The notes: generated from the letters alone by a model not told the origin. Numbered from the stretch's first letter, positions 22,201 through 34,263 are shown. The stretch: 64,000 nt of DNA from Oreocharis arfaki (GCA_013398015.1 VZRR01008077.1:898826-962825); one strand, 5' to 3'. Numbers and translations: made by a program.

Positions 22201-25018
22201 AAGTTTTGAGTGACTTGCTTGTATTCTTGTGCTAGGTGCATTAAAAACTTTATACTTTCCTTTGTATAGATACCACCCTTTTTTTTGAAGCATATTTTGG
22301 CAGTCAAAGATGGACAGGACACCACAGCACTGAAAGCAGAGGTTGCTGAAAAGTTTGGCAAACTTGAAGAGGTGAGAGTATTTCATGATAATGAGCAGAT
22401 TGCCAGCCTTTATATTATTCCTTTTTTCCTTTCATGCTATGGCCTTTGGAGGTGGATCTCTCATTTAGTTGGTAGTTAGAACAAGAAGCAATCCCTCAAA
22501 TTGCTACCTCAGCCTAGGATGCACAAGGACACCATTAGAGTAAATTTCAAATAGCTAAACTAAACTTCATCTGATGATGAAGACTCTGTAGACTTGTAGA
22601 GATTTTTGAGTTCTAGCAGACTGTTGTTGTCTTGGATATTTTTGTTCTGCTGTAAGTGAAGGAGACCTTACAGCGGGTACTAAGAGCAAGGGCTGAAGAG
22701 TCTGAGCTGCTGAAGAGCATCTGTGCTGCAAGCAATGCAGACACCTTGGTGATGACATAAAATCTTTTTCATTCTAGAGCTTATCTTTGGGTGTGAGTGG
22801 AACCAGAATGTAATGTGTGCCTTGTAGAAATCCAATCCTGGACCATGTTCTGCTACTGGTGGTGTAATGCAACTTCATTGGAGCTCCAGGAAGTGTCAAG
22901 TGGCTTTGATGCTGTATTAGTAACTTGACAATCCATGTCAGTAATGGTTCTTGCCTAGTCTGAACAGCTGTTGGGCTTGCCTTTGTCATGAACCCATTCT
23001 TTCTGTATTTAGCAGCCACAGCCAATGCTTGGGTGGATCAATGAAGGAGAGTTCCTCCAGAGTATTTCTGTTCTGGTGCGAAGCTGCCAATAACCTTTTA
23101 GTACTTTCCCAGTTCTCCTAACAGCCCTTTGCATTCTGCTTTCCCATCCCCTTCGGTTGCCAAAACAAAATTGTTTCCAGGGTGGTCTTGTCCATCTGAT
23201 CAGACTGAGGCTTGGAGTAGTGCAGATGACGAGTTCCTGGGGGAAGTTGTGTGTTTCACTTCCCTGAAATACAGGTGCATTAAACATTAAGGAAGGATTA
23301 ACCTTCTTCCTGCTTGATTAATACTGTGAAATAACTTACTGTTCTGTCAGTGTCTCTATTTTACTATACCCTGAATGATTTTGCAGAAGCAGCTGATGGT
23401 CAGCTGTGAATAGGAGGCTGGAACAGAGCCATGCAAACTTCCCTCAGTGCATTGCAAGAGAGATTCCAGAGGGGAAGTACTTTGGAACACTTCTGTATTT
23501 CAGTGTCTCCTGCCCGACAGAGGGTGCTGTGTTCCCATCTCTGCCCCTGTGCAGCTGCTGGTTGTGTTCTGCCAGACACCTGGGAGCTCAAATAGCTCGA
23601 TGTTCCTAAAGGGCTGCTTTCAAATTTCTACTAGATCATGGGGCTTGTAGGCAGGGAATAAATGCCATATGAGTGTATAGGGTGGTGTGTGTCCAAAAAG
23701 AACAAGATTTGTAAGGTCTCTTGAGTTCCGCTTTTAAAACACCGAAGTGGCTGAAAGCAGAGGCACTAATCGAATGAAAGAAGAGACCAGGGTCTGGAGG
23801 CTCCTTAAAGCATATTAAACTTGGATGACCATGGCACTTAAAAATGCATCAGAGTCATAAATGTAACAGGAGAACTTGCTGCATTCTTTGTGGCTTTGCT
23901 TTCTGTGCTGAGCTGTGAGGATCTCTTTCTGGTGTAAGTTATACTTGCTTCCTGTTACCTTTGCACCTGGAATCAAATGCAGTTTGAGATGTAATGTTAA
24001 AAATGCTTCCCTGACACTACTTGTCCTCAGCTGCCATGGGAAAGGATTCCCCACTAAAATGGGGCTCTAATTTACCAGGATGATAAGTTTAGCTGGATAT
24101 ATTGCTCAAGAATAATGTGCGTGCTGTTGTGTTTGATTAGTCTGTACCATTAATGCTTTTTGACAAGCAAGAAATCACAAATATTCTGAGCTAAATTCCT
24201 CTTTGTGTGTGCACATGCTGCAGCTTGCCAGTGATTCATATTTTGTGGCAGTTTTTGAACCTCTGGAGAAGAGCTGGACTGAGTTTATGAAAGTTTATGA
24301 AGTTTAGTATTAAGCTTAACTATACTGACCAGTTCTGACTCTGCCAATACTTCATGCACAAGAGAAATATACGGTATCTTCTTCATTTGCTCACTGATCC
24401 CTGCAGTGAGCCTCCCTTCCCCTATGAAGTGTGGTTTTTGTGTTCTGCTGCACTTTTCCTTTGCGGGCAACTGACATTTCTCACCCTTCACAGGCTCTGT
24501 CCAAACGCAACACGGTGTTTTATGGTGGGGACTCGGCCTCAATGGTTGACTACCTGATCTGGCCGTGGTTTGAACGTCTGGAACCATGCCAGCTGAAAGA
24601 GTGAGTACTTTGCCTGGGTTCTGGTGTGTTCTGAAGTGCCTCAGCATCGATATTCCTTGTGCACATTGCAACAATGGGCCACTCTTGGAGGCTGCTGAAG
24701 AAAGCCTATATTGTGTTGCAGTTTGGGGGAACCATCCTGCTTGAAGCTGAACATTATACTGGGACAGAGAAAGTAGTAAAATGGAACTGTTCAAGCTGTT
24801 CTTTTCCCTTGATTCCCTCCAAACTTTCCATTTGCATTACTCAGTCCCTTCCTTTTTCCTGTAGCTGTTTGAATCACACCCCAAAGCTCCAGCGCTGGAT
24901 GGAGGCCATGAAGGAGGACCCTGCTGTCAAGGCTACAATAACTGACCCACAGACATACAAAAACTACCTCCAGCTGTATCTGAAGAACAGCCTTGAGGCA
25001 TGTGATTATGGGCTCTGA
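19245..25018 (+). CDS. GSTO1: GSTO1, glutathione S-transferase omega, complete
   Basis: Six coding exons (19245-19278, 19363-19471, 21040-21262, 22270-22371, 24494-24600, 24865-25018) total 729 nt, 242 codons plus stop; human GSTO1 has 241 residues. The product is a cytosolic omega-class GST that reduces dehydroascorbate, methylated arsenic and S-glutathionylated proteins (family knowledge). Visible features: N-terminal MSGDHSRSLGKG; catalytic Cys32 in RFCPF (cysteine rather than the Tyr/Ser of other classes); Lys59; the Val72-cis-Pro73 turn; Glu85-Ser86 for the glutathione gamma-glutamyl group; the helical C-domain with MVDYLIWPWFERLE; and the terminal ACDYGL. Exon 4 (residues 123-156) is the most diverged part. 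No stop or frameshift, so the gene looks functional. The paralogue GSTO2 is not next to it. Confidence 0.97.
19363..19471 (+). CDS. GSTO1: GSTO1 coding exon 2 (catalytic cysteine)
   Basis: 109 nt, acceptor ctctccccgcag, donor ATCAG|GTGAGC. Encodes SAAPGPVPAGLIRLYSMRF, then CPFAQRTRLVL and HAKGI. Cys32 is the omega-class nucleophile. The intron before it is only 84 nt. The junction codon with exon 3 reads AG|C (Ser48), where mammals have Arg. Confidence 0.96.
19472..21039 (+). other. GSTO1 intron 2
   Basis: 1,568-nt intron. Its first 70 bp are still CpG-rich. It contains one short tandem duplication (20523-20569). No interspersed repeat recognised. Confidence 0.85.
20523..20569. repeat. two-copy tandem duplication, 24/23 bp
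   Basis: The unit ctatttgcctttaccc plus cta-caatac is followed at once by ctatttgcctttaccc plus aaaatac. It is a recent-looking local duplication in GSTO1 intron 2. Confidence 0.9.
21040..21262 (+). CDS. GSTO1: GSTO1 coding exon 3
   Basis: 223 nt, acceptor tgctcttttag, donor TCAAAG|GTACTG (phase 0). Encodes HEVININLKNKPDWYFEKNP, GLVPTLETSKGQLI, CESPITCEYLDEAFPGKKL and DPYERACQRMLLEDFSK. It holds the rest of the thioredoxin-like domain, including cis-Pro73 and Glu85-Ser86, and the linker to the C-domain. Confidence 0.97.
21263..22269 (+). other. GSTO1 intron 3
   Basis: 1,007-nt intron between AAAG|GTACTG and ttgtatag. No recognised repeat. A 113-codon ORF inside it (21709-22050) has no resemblance to a known protein. 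Confidence 0.85.
22270..22371 (+). CDS. GSTO1: GSTO1 coding exon 4 (diverged)
   Basis: 102 nt (34 codons), acceptor ttgtatag, donor GAAGAG|GTGAGA, phase 0 at both ends. It reads IPPFFLKHILAV, KDGQDTTALKAEV and AEKFGKLEE. The end (EKFGKLEE) fits the family's EFTKLEE, and the position fits the alpha4-alpha5 region. The first half is weakly conserved, as it is between mammalian GSTO1 and GSTO2. The exon is accepted on phase, length and its conserved end. Confidence 0.88.
22372..24493 (+). other. GSTO1 intron 4
   Basis: 2,122-nt intron between GAAGAG|GTGAGA and cttcacag. I see no repeat family and no additional GST exon. Confidence 0.85.
24494..24600 (+). CDS. GSTO1: GSTO1 coding exon 5
   Basis: 107 nt, acceptor acccttcacag, donor AAAGA|GTGAGT (phase 2). 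Encodes ALSKRNTVFYGGDSASM and VDYLIWPWFERLEPCQLK. The DYLIWPWFERLE block is the hallmark of the omega-class C-terminal domain. Confidence 0.96.
24601..24864 (+). other. GSTO1 intron 5
   Basis: 264-nt intron with clear GTGAGT donor and tcctgtag acceptor. Nothing else recognised. Confidence 0.9.
24865..25018 (+). CDS. GSTO1: GSTO1 coding exon 6 (stop codon)
   Basis: 154 nt from acceptor tttttcctgtag to TGA at 25016-25018. Encodes CLNHTPKLQRWMEAMKEDP, AVKATITDPQTYKNYL, QLYLKNSLEACDYGL. The terminus is identical in kind to mammalian GSTO1 (EACDYGL), confirming that the C-terminus is intact. Confidence 0.96.
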
Positions 25019-25123
25019 GTTGCCAGTAGGCACGTGCTGGCCAAAGTGTCCGTGCTGTTTTTCGGTGTGGGAAGTCAGTGTAATTGGGTGGGGGCTCTTC
25101 TATGGTTGCATTTCATAATGGGG

Positions 25124-25129
25124 AATAAA
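25124..25129 (+). terminator. GSTO1: GSTO1 proximal poly(A) signal
   Basis: AATAAA 106 nt after the stop codon, followed by a GT-containing stretch. It would give a very short 3' UTR. Confidence 0.5.
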
Positions 25130-25373
25130 TCTGTGCTGGAAAGGCTGAGAAACTTCTGTGAACTCCACTCCTTCCTGTTGGGAGAAGGAAGTGCTGGCTT
25201 CAAGCAGAAGATGGAAAGTCATTGTTGGCCATGAATATTGCATAAAGGAAAATGTCTCTACTCAGAGGCGATGGTCTGTAATCTCTGGCCTCTTGGTAGG
25301 CATTGCAGTGGGCAGTCCCTGAACTGATGCTGTTACCTGATTTAAAAGTTGTAATACTGGTGTCTTGAAAATG

Positions 25374-25379
25374 AATAAA
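25374..25379 (+). terminator. GSTO1: GSTO1 distal poly(A) signal
   Basis: AATAAA in gaaaatgaataaaaagcaaa, followed by tgttgtcttcaaacagtttt, a fair U/GU-rich downstream element. A 3' UTR of about 0.37 kb is a likely form; alternative use with the site at 25124 is possible. Confidence 0.65.
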
Positions 25380-28300
25380 AAGCAAACAATGTTGTCTTCA
25401 AACAGTTTTTCCTTCCTATTTCTGGGCAGCTATTAGTCACTGGGCTGGTTATACGGAGAGGAGCAGTGCACTGTAAAGGCTAAAACATAGTGTGGCTTGT
25501 GGATTTAAGATGTGATTCCTAGTGCAAACTGCTTGTCTCTTCAGACAGCTCCACTGCCAAAACACTGATTTTGCAGCCCTGCCCACCTACCCCTGCTGAA
25601 GTCATGTTTGCAGGAGCCATCTGGTAAGGGCTTCCAGTTTTGGTTAGATATGCTAGGGGAGAGTGTATGGTTATAATCCTCTGCCCTTCTTGAAGTAGTG
25701 TTGTGTTTATTCTAGGTTCTAACCTAAAGGCTGGAGTAAGGAGTAAAGCCAACAGAAACCATATCCTGAGCAGAAGGACATTTATTTTCTGTTCTCAGAA
25801 TTTAAAGCATTGCTCTGCTGGTCAGGGTGTAGGTGAAATTAGAGAACAGAAGTAAAAGGAGTTTAGTCAGAGCATTATGCTGGTGATGTCTTGCTGCTGG
25901 TGAAGGAAAGAGTATGTTCTGTTTCATCAGGTAAGTGGCAGGATCAGAGCTTTTCAGCTGAACATCTTCGAAGCTATCCTCTATGTTAATATAGCAGAGT
26001 GGAGACAAGATTATGTGAATCACATGCAGTCACAGGAAAAACTTCTTCCTTTTCTATTTTCTTGTCCACATCTATGACTCATTCTGATGTTGCCCAGCTG
26101 TTTATGTCTGTCAGACCACTAGCTGCCCAAACTAGCCATAAAAACCAGCACACAGAAAGAAATAAAGCAAAGCAGCATGTCCAAGGGCAGAGCTGTGGAT
26201 CCCATGGGGCTGAAGTTGTCATGAGAGATCCAAGGCTGTTCTTATCTGCCTCCCATTGCAGTGAGGTGAGGTAGCATAGCAGAATGTGGTAGTTCATGGG
26301 TTTCATGGTAATTGAGGTACTGGGAGTCCTGGAGCTTTTCTGGAGGAAAAGTAGACTGATCTTTTTCCCATAATATGTTCTGTCTTGGCGCAGTAACTGA
26401 GGTGGTGCTTGCTTGTGTAACTTCAAGTAGGAAGGAGAGATTTGATGAGGGAAAAGAATGAGCAGGAGCTTGGTCTGTCAGCCTGTGGCTATTGGAGGGG
26501 CTTGTTTATGCTCTTACTAGCTTTAATTCAAACTGTGCAGTTTTTCTCCTCCTGTTTATCTTTGTGGCTTTTAAACACATCTGGCACTACTTAGAGAAAT
26601 AATAATTATGCTGCTGTTCCTTCCAGAATACTGATGTTTTTTAAAAAAATTTCCAGTCAAGATGTGATGCTACACATGTTTTGTAGATTGTCATTAGAGG
26701 ACCCAGAGGAACCCTAGAGCTGTGAAGTGTTGTCAGGATGTGGATCTGGGCCCTTTCAGTAGATGAAAGCAGGGTTTGAGCTTTATAAAGCAAATGTCTC
26801 TGAAGCGGTGTTGGTGGGATCTCAGTGGCAAACTTCCAAGAATTAACTGCAGAGCATTTTGGTTTTATTAGCAGCTCTGCTTTGTGTAGGGTTTGTTAAA
26901 AGCTGTTAGGATAGTGCTAGAAATATGTTACATTTTACGCCAGTGTGTTATTTGTAGTGGGAGATGTAACATTAGGGAGGTCTAATAATAGGTTAAGAGT
27001 AGAAAAAAACCCGAACTGGCTCCAGCCAGACCACGGTAACCCAGAGATCGTGTTATCTGAACAGAAAGAAATGCTCTCCCCATCTTTATTTAGTGGCTGT
27101 AGTGTCCCATTATAAATGTGCTACTTCAGCAAAAAATAAAATGAAAAATTCTGCCTTATAATTTACTATTAAATATCCGTGTTCTAAATCCCCAGGCAGA
27201 CAGCTGGGGTCTTGAACTCATTTCAACACAGCAAGAAATGCAGGCCTCAGGCAAAGTGTTTTTAATGTGGTAATGAATATGCAATACTGGCCCAGTCTTG
27301 AAAGGAAAAGGCAAGTTATGTGGAATGGACTGGCTCTCTCCTTTCAGGGTGGAAGGCTGTAAAGGAGACATTTGCATTTTCAGTTTTGGTGAACAGAAGA
27401 GAAAGAAGGAAGTTGGTAAGGAAAGGATCAAGCAAATGAAGCTCTCCTTAAAACCTTCTGTAGATCAGATGGTAGAGTAAGTATGGTCTTTACTCACCTT
27501 CTGCTCTGTGTTTTGTCCTTGAAAATTGTTAGTGCTCTTGCTTTTGGAAAAGAGGGTGCTTTTTCGTTTGTTTGTTTGTTTTCTGTGATTGTGACACCAA
27601 ATATAACTGCTACTAGCACAGGTTAAAAAAGATAAATTCAATGTCAAGCAAACAAGGACAGAGTCTGTCTCATAAAACTAGTGAGTTTAGTAGCATGATG
27701 GATAGTAGATACTTCAGGTTAGCAAGGCATTGGGCCTTGTTCTGTCCTGCATTTGTAGCATGTCCTTGTATCTTTACTGATGTCCTTGAGATATTTTGTG
27801 CCCTCATACAAGATGTGGTCCAGTGTTTGTTCATTGTAATTTGAGGATCCCTTATATTGAAGCTAAGAGAAAGGTAGAAGGGAGCCAAGATAGGAGGAAG
27901 GAATGGGGATCCCAGGTTCTCAGATAGAAGTGTTGGGTAAGTTGACTGGGAACTTGGGTGAATGGGACTGTGGCTATAACAGAAGGCCCTTGCTTGGGGA
28001 AATTGTTGAGAAGTTGCTGTCTAAGGAGGTATTAAAAGGGCCAGCGGTTCTTGCACTGAAAGTGGTAGTAACTGGAGACACTGGTTTGAAAAGCTTCAAA
28101 AATCATGTACTAGAGATACCTGGAACACTTGTGTCAATTCCACACAGATGCCTGTGCATTTGTTCTTTTTTCTAATCAATCAAAAAGGAAGAGAAAAGGA
28201 AATCTCAGCTTCTTGCCATGCTTCATTTAGCAGCTGTCTGTCCTGCTCACCAGACAGGCCTGACTGTGAGTGCATGTGTTGGGCATGTGGTGTTGGCACA

Positions 28301-31300
28301 GTGTTACGTGTCCTGGGAGTGCTGTCCCCAGTTTTCCACTCTTGTGGCATCTGTAATGTTTCCCTGCAGGGTTTGAGAACTGGCTGTTTCTTAGCCTCTC
28401 TCCTCTCTTTACTAGTAGCCTGATTATATCACCACCATCCTCGGCCACAGATTTCACTTGGGAATGGCTCATGAAAATGCAGTCTATTTACAGTCATGGG
28501 GTCAGGTGCAATTTTACTAAATCACTCCCATTTTCTGCAAGATGGAAACAGTCTTTTCTACTGCTGGTCCAAAGCCAGCAGGGAAGGCAGTTGCTGATTT
28601 TTCTGACTAAACTAATGATGCCATGTGACGCCATTAGTATTTTTCCCCTTCTACAACACTGATTTACTAAAACGGGAGTTTCAAAACTTGTCAGTGAGAT
28701 GCAGCTGTGCTTGGGGTGTGGAGTGTGACAGCTGTTAAACAGTCTGCAATAACACACTCTCTGAGTCCAGGAGGGAGTGAGAATGCAGCTGGTATGAAGG
28801 GGCTGATGTATGGAGCCTGTTGTGTGCCTCTCACAGCATCTTCTGGTGAGCAGGAAAAAGCTTGTGGGAACTACAGCACGTGCTGCAGGTTTGTGTCCTG
28901 GAACCACCACCCTTGGCAAAGCCAATGGAAAAAGCCATCTCCCCAGGGGAAAGGGAGCCAGGAATAGGGGCACTGAACAGCCACAAGCTGGGTAGGGAAC
29001 AGACAGCGTTTCCTGTAAGCTGCAAACCATTTGCATGAGTCACCTACGTGACTGCACAGCAAAAGCATAGGAGGGCTGAGAAAAAAGGAGGAAAAAAGCT
29101 GCCAGCTTCAGGCTGCCTGAAGAATCAATGAGGACCAATGGAGACATTATGAATTAATACTGTCCTTCCTGCAGCTCTTTGCAGCATTCCTGCTACCCCA
29201 AAGGATGCTTTTGTGCCTTTCCTCCTGTCACTCAAACCATCCTCAGAAGGGAGCTCTCAACAAGCATGTGCTTTGGGCCAATCCACAGGTTGCAATGTGG
29301 ATGTTTTTTTCCTCTATACATTCATCACAGAGCTCTTTTCTGTGCCTGTTTAGGCTTGGAAGCAGAATTTGTCTCCTCTTACTTGTAGTAGTTAAGGCAT
29401 GGTGATTAATCAACTGTTTGTGGGAAGACAGCTCTGATAAAACCTGTGTATTCAAGCCCACAGATTAGGTGCCTCAATTCCTCTCCATATGCTTTCTGTG
29501 TTTTGGCTGTTTAGTGCTGGTGTATCTCTGCTCTGGATCAAACCTTTCACTTCCAAAGCTTTGCCAGGTGTGGCTCTGGCAGGGGAGTCAGTGTGGGGCT
29601 AATGGTAGAAAGCTGCACATGGACAAGCCTTGCTTTTCTCTAGTTTTGCATACAGGAGGTTTGTAATACTGACATGATGTGATAGCCTTGAAGGTGAACT
29701 GAACTTGCAGGAATATCCTGCTGAGAGTGCAGAACAACTCTGTTCTGTGGGAATGTCCGTGTGAGGGAGGCCAGGAACGGCTGCTTTGGATCATCTGTGC
29801 TTACAGGCACAGGAACCATCCAGCACTGCCCTGCCCTGCCTGGTGTGAGCTGGCAGGGATGAGACCTGGAACATGTTAGCAAGCTAAGTACCACCTCCCT
29901 GAGGATTTGGGAAATCCCTCTCTGCTGTCTGATTCCCAGCAGAGGGCTAGAGAGCAACACTGAAGGTTGGGAGCCACAGAATGGATTTCTGCCCTGATGC
30001 ACCTGGGGAGGTGAAGTGACTGATGAGTCAGGCTGGGCACTGTGGTTACTAATCCCAGCTCTGCCCCCTGGGCCTGTATTGCACTGTGTTGGATCCTGAA
30101 TGTGAGATTGACTGCAGAAAGGTGCCTAATTGCACTTCCAATGGCATTATATGTGTCATGGCTCTTCTGGAAAGTAGGACGATAGAGACAGAAATTTAAT
30201 CTTGTCTCCTTACATGATTAAGTCTTTGAGTTGAGACTGTTAATGGTGGGCTGTGGGCCCACCAGTGGATTTGAAGATAGTTTCATGTCTAAAATAGACT
30301 CCTTTTCCTGCTGAGCGCCTAAGACACCTTTAAGAAACTTCATTGGCTTTATTTTTTTCTTTTTTTTTTTTTGGGAGGGGGGCAGAGTTTTTAACACAGT
30401 GCCACAGTCAGACATTTTACAGGCACTCAAGTATCTGAACAGGTTGTATTTAAATGTTTCACCTCAGCACCTTCTCTGCTTCCCCCTCAAAGCAGATCAA
30501 TAAAACTAATACCTTTTTTCTCCGTCCTCTAACATTCTGGGTGAGCTCTGGTTTTAGCAAGACAGATTTATAATTACTTGTAAACTCAGAGCCTTTATTT
30601 GCAGAGGTGCTGCCTTTGAATAATGACTGAGAAGTGCTGTTCTCTGCCTCTGCAGCCAGAGATTTTACTTAGAGCAGCTGAGGAGTCTCAGATGACACTC
30701 CTAAATGTAATATAACTGGAAAATGAAGTTTCTTGAAAAGCACTGTAACATTAATTGATCCACAGCAGGGGCTTGTTCATATTTCTGTTTTGAGACCAGA
30801 CTGGTCCTAGAGATATGATGGGAATACCTGTTTGCATCCATCTTCCCTTAAGGCTCTGCTGCAAAGTTGGGTGGATCATTTTGAGAGAAGCAGAAGTAGT
30901 AACACAACTCTGCATTTTCTCATTGCTTATTTCACCAGGTCTAAGAAGACATGAGTACTTACTACCTTTTGCTGCACTGGGAACATTTGAAGTACCTCTT
31001 CTGTGCTTTTGCAGCATTACGAGAGTCTCTGTCTCCTATCCATTCGCCTGCTTGCTCAAAAATTATCAGAGGTATTTCTGAGCTCTGTCAAATTTAGTGA
31101 AAGTTGTTTGATGGATTCAGAAGCTACTTGGTAGGAGATGAAAGCATAGGCCCTCTCTCCCCCCGGCCCATGTGTGTGACCACACAGACTGCATAGGAGA
31201 CTGGCTAAAAATAACCTAGTTTATGTTGCCATAAGGAATTTATCATTTCAGAAAAAGACAGGACTGCCTGGAATTTTACTTGGAAGGGGCAACACCTCAT

Positions 31301-32850
31301 GTTTGGTTGGACCCAATGACCCAACACCTTGAGACATCCTTTTCCCAAACAAATAGAATCCAGTTAAATACAAGTTAAAATCTGATCCTGTGCCAGTGGC
31401 ACTTGGGGACAGACCTGAGTTAGCTTTTAGTCCTGCAAGCAGCAAACCATAATGCAGAGTTGAGCAGAGTGGATGGAACTTGCTCAATACGTGGGCAGTT
31501 CCTGAGCAGTATCACACTGAGACCAGTGTTACCAGTTTGATCCCTAGTGGTACCTGACCAAATTCATGTTAGCATACTTGTCAGTCATCATATCCTCTGA
31601 GGTTGCTTTTGTTGTTTTTTTTTTAATAGCACAGGTATTTCTGTGTACTTGAAATAAAGGAGACTGTGTCTTTGCTTCCAGATATCCCATGAGTGGTCAA
31701 GTCATTAGATAAATTTTTAAGCTAAAAACCAATCTCTAGTGGGTGGCTTTCTCTCTCTGCTCTGCTTACTCTGACAGATAATACTGCAATAATGGTTATG
31801 GCATGGTCCAAAAATCTGCCAATTGCCCTTCTGAAAAAGGATTTTATAGTGATGTTACCGTTTCTGTTCCACAGCAACACCGAAGCAGTAAATGAGGCAA
31901 AGAAAAAAACGCTGTAGGAAATCAAGAGCTCAATGGAGAAAATGTTGCTGAGCTTGTCAGATAGCTTTGAAGCAGGATGGGTTTATTTTTGTTTGGTTTG
32001 GGATTTTTTTGTTATAACAAAGTTGCACCAACCAAGACTGCTGATAATCTTGGGCTACAGAATCCCCTTTATATCAGTGTATGGTTGGAAACTGTAACTT
32101 CTGGCTAAGTAGATTTGGGCTGCAGCTCCTAAGCCAGCTGCTTCTCAGACCTGCTCAGTGCTGATTCAGCCCCAGTGAGCACTGGAAGGCAGAGTTATTA
32201 AAGGTGTGCAGGGCATTCTGTGGGGCTGGAAGATATTTTGCCAAGGAAACAGTGGTGCTTTTATTATATGAATTAATAACTAGCTCTGGGTGTGCTTCCA
32301 GAGACAGAGCATATTTGACTATTAACAAGGAGGTGCCATTCCCTTAAACCAGGCAAAGGGGTTAAGCAGGGGGCTAAGTGGTAGTGGGTGGTTGCTGAAC
32401 TTGGCTGTGGATACCCATAAAACAAGCTGTTCAAGAGGATTCCTCTGGCTGAACTGGAAATTCAGGAGATTTCTTGTTCAGCCCATAAGGGCAACATCTA
32501 TCAGCATTATTTAGAGCTTGCCACAAAAGGGTGGTTTTGAGCAGATGTATTCAGAATAATTACTTTGATTTCCCATGGATTCATATTCTCAAGAAGAATG
32601 ACATCCCTGGCATTTTTCTGGAACAGCTATCTCCCTTTATGTTCATTTTGCACTTTATTCTGGAATAATTTCTACAGGTATTCCAGGTATTCCATTTCTA
32701 CAGGAATCCCAGGATTCTTGCTGCTGAGCTCATTGTGCTAGGATCACACTGGAAATATCCCCACTCCTTCCTTCTGCCCTCTCAGAAACATTTTGCAGGG
32801 AACTAGAAACAAAAGAGACTTCAAGCTCATTTAGATTTTGTACAAGACTT
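25380..32850. other. intergenic DNA between GSTO1 and ITPRIP
   Basis: About 7.5 kb without a recognisable exon, GST paralogue or RNA gene. It contains a poly(T) tract (30352-30372). A compact cluster of motifs at 29,028-29,052 (ATTTGCAT overlapping ATGAGTCA, then TACGTGAC) could bind octamer, AP-1 and CRE-type factors. Short ORFs here show no family similarity. Confidence 0.6.
30352..30372. repeat. poly(T) tract
   Basis: Run of T with a single C interruption, followed by gggaggggggc. It may be a simple tract or a reversed poly(A) relic; no retrocopy body was recognised beside it. Confidence 0.85.
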
Positions 32851-32852
32851 CC

Positions 32853-32858
32853 TTTATT
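32853..32858 (-). terminator. ITPRIP: candidate distal poly(A) signal of ITPRIP
   Basis: TTTATT on the plus strand is AATAAA on the minus strand, within aataaaggaagtcttgtaca (minus). It would give a 3' UTR of about 4.5 kb, in line with the long 3' UTR I recall for mammalian ITPRIP. A second candidate lies at 36834-36839. Neither is proven. Confidence 0.4.
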
Positions 32859-34233
32859 ATAAATAAAGCTGCATGAGAAGGTCTATACAAATTCAATAGT
32901 GTCCTGCTATAGAAGCAGCAGTTTAGGTACAGCATTGTCAATCAAGGAAGACCTTAGTTTGGAGAGTTCTGGTGGCATTGCCCATCTTGGCTGCATTGCC
33001 AAGATTCGTCTTTGTACTACAATTTTGCTTCTAGCTAACATGTTACACACAGACCCCCCAGTTCCAAAAAAAGACAAGTAATAAATAAAGCTGTTTACCA
33101 AGTAGGGTTCTATGAGAGCCAACCCCTCACTGAGCAGCAGCAAAGCTGTTACAGGTGCCTTAAGTCTCATTTCTTCACCACAGAGAAAACACTGCAAAGA
33201 CTTTTCATTAAAAATGCCTGGCAAACAAACACCAAATCCTGCTGCTTGAATACCAGATAAACTTTTGGATCATTTTGCTAAACTACATCTTTATACCCCT
33301 GTAAGACCTGTATACAGAGCAACTTGGAGGAACTGTTTTCTGTGGCTGCTTAACAGTGAACACCCAACACCTCTCCTTAGAAGACATTCAGCTCCTGAAC
33401 AGCAGTAATAACCTTAGACCAAGACATTTTCTAAAGGCAAATGGCTCCTGAGGCTATGCTGTAGAGCAGTGGTTGCTATGAACCCCCCACTAATTCAATT
33501 TCTTTGACAGAGCCTGTAATAAAATATTAAAACCACAAGATGAGGGCACAGGGAGTGGTTGGAAACCAGTGGAAGGCACTCGGAGTTCATCTGTTGAATT
33601 CACCTGGTTAGCAAATACCAGGAAATTCACTGAGGCGCAAGAAAGGGGTCCAGGACAGGCCATTTACCTTTCCTTAGGATGTCTCACAGAGATACAGGCA
33701 TTGCCAAAGAGCTGTTTGTTACTCAAGTGTCACGTGCAGTTTGGTTTTAAAAGAACATTTTTCAGTTTGAACCACACAATCTCACTTCTACTCCCATCCT
33801 TTAAAGCTGCTTCCTATGAGTACCCACCAGATTTCAATCAAGGCAAAACTACACATGCGCAACACTAAAAATTCTTAGGACGTTTTTACTGACTGACAGC
33901 TGATGGAACTGGACTGTCTTATAAACCTTATTTAATGAAATGTGAGCGTGGGCTTTTACGGATAGGCTAGTATTTGGCTGGCAAAGATTTGATACAGGAG
34001 AGACAAGGAAGTCCAAGGAATGATGTGCTTCACATCACAGCCTCCTTGTACCACGGCAGAGGTGTGGTCCAAAGAAACACTGTGTACCAGCCTCTCCTCT
34101 GATGGGACATGACTGTACCTTTGGCTTGCAAGGAAGATCTCCTCTCTGAGGCCAACTGGAGCACAGCTTATAATCACAGGGAACCTTTCCTCCCAAAAGG
34201 TATGAGTGGGTCCCCTCACAGCCTAAATGCACT

Positions 34234-34263
34234 TGATCACTTTAAGTGATCAGATCACTTAAA
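34234..34263. repeat. overlapping palindromes built from GATCACTT
   Basis: Three alternating copies of (T)GATCACTT. Arms 34234-34242 and 34244-34252 are 9 bp with a 1-nt spacer. Arms 34241-34251 and 34253-34263 are 11 bp (TTTAAGTGATC / GATCACTTAAA) with a 1-nt spacer. The middle copy can pair with either neighbour. Confidence 0.9.

Noticed and set aside
27298..27480. Lys-rich 60-codon ORF
   Set aside because: Short, no homology recognised, and no splice context.
25380..32800. Search for GSTO2 or another GST exon
   Set aside because: No CPF/CPY active-site exon, ES-containing exon or WPWFERL-like exon was seen on either strand.
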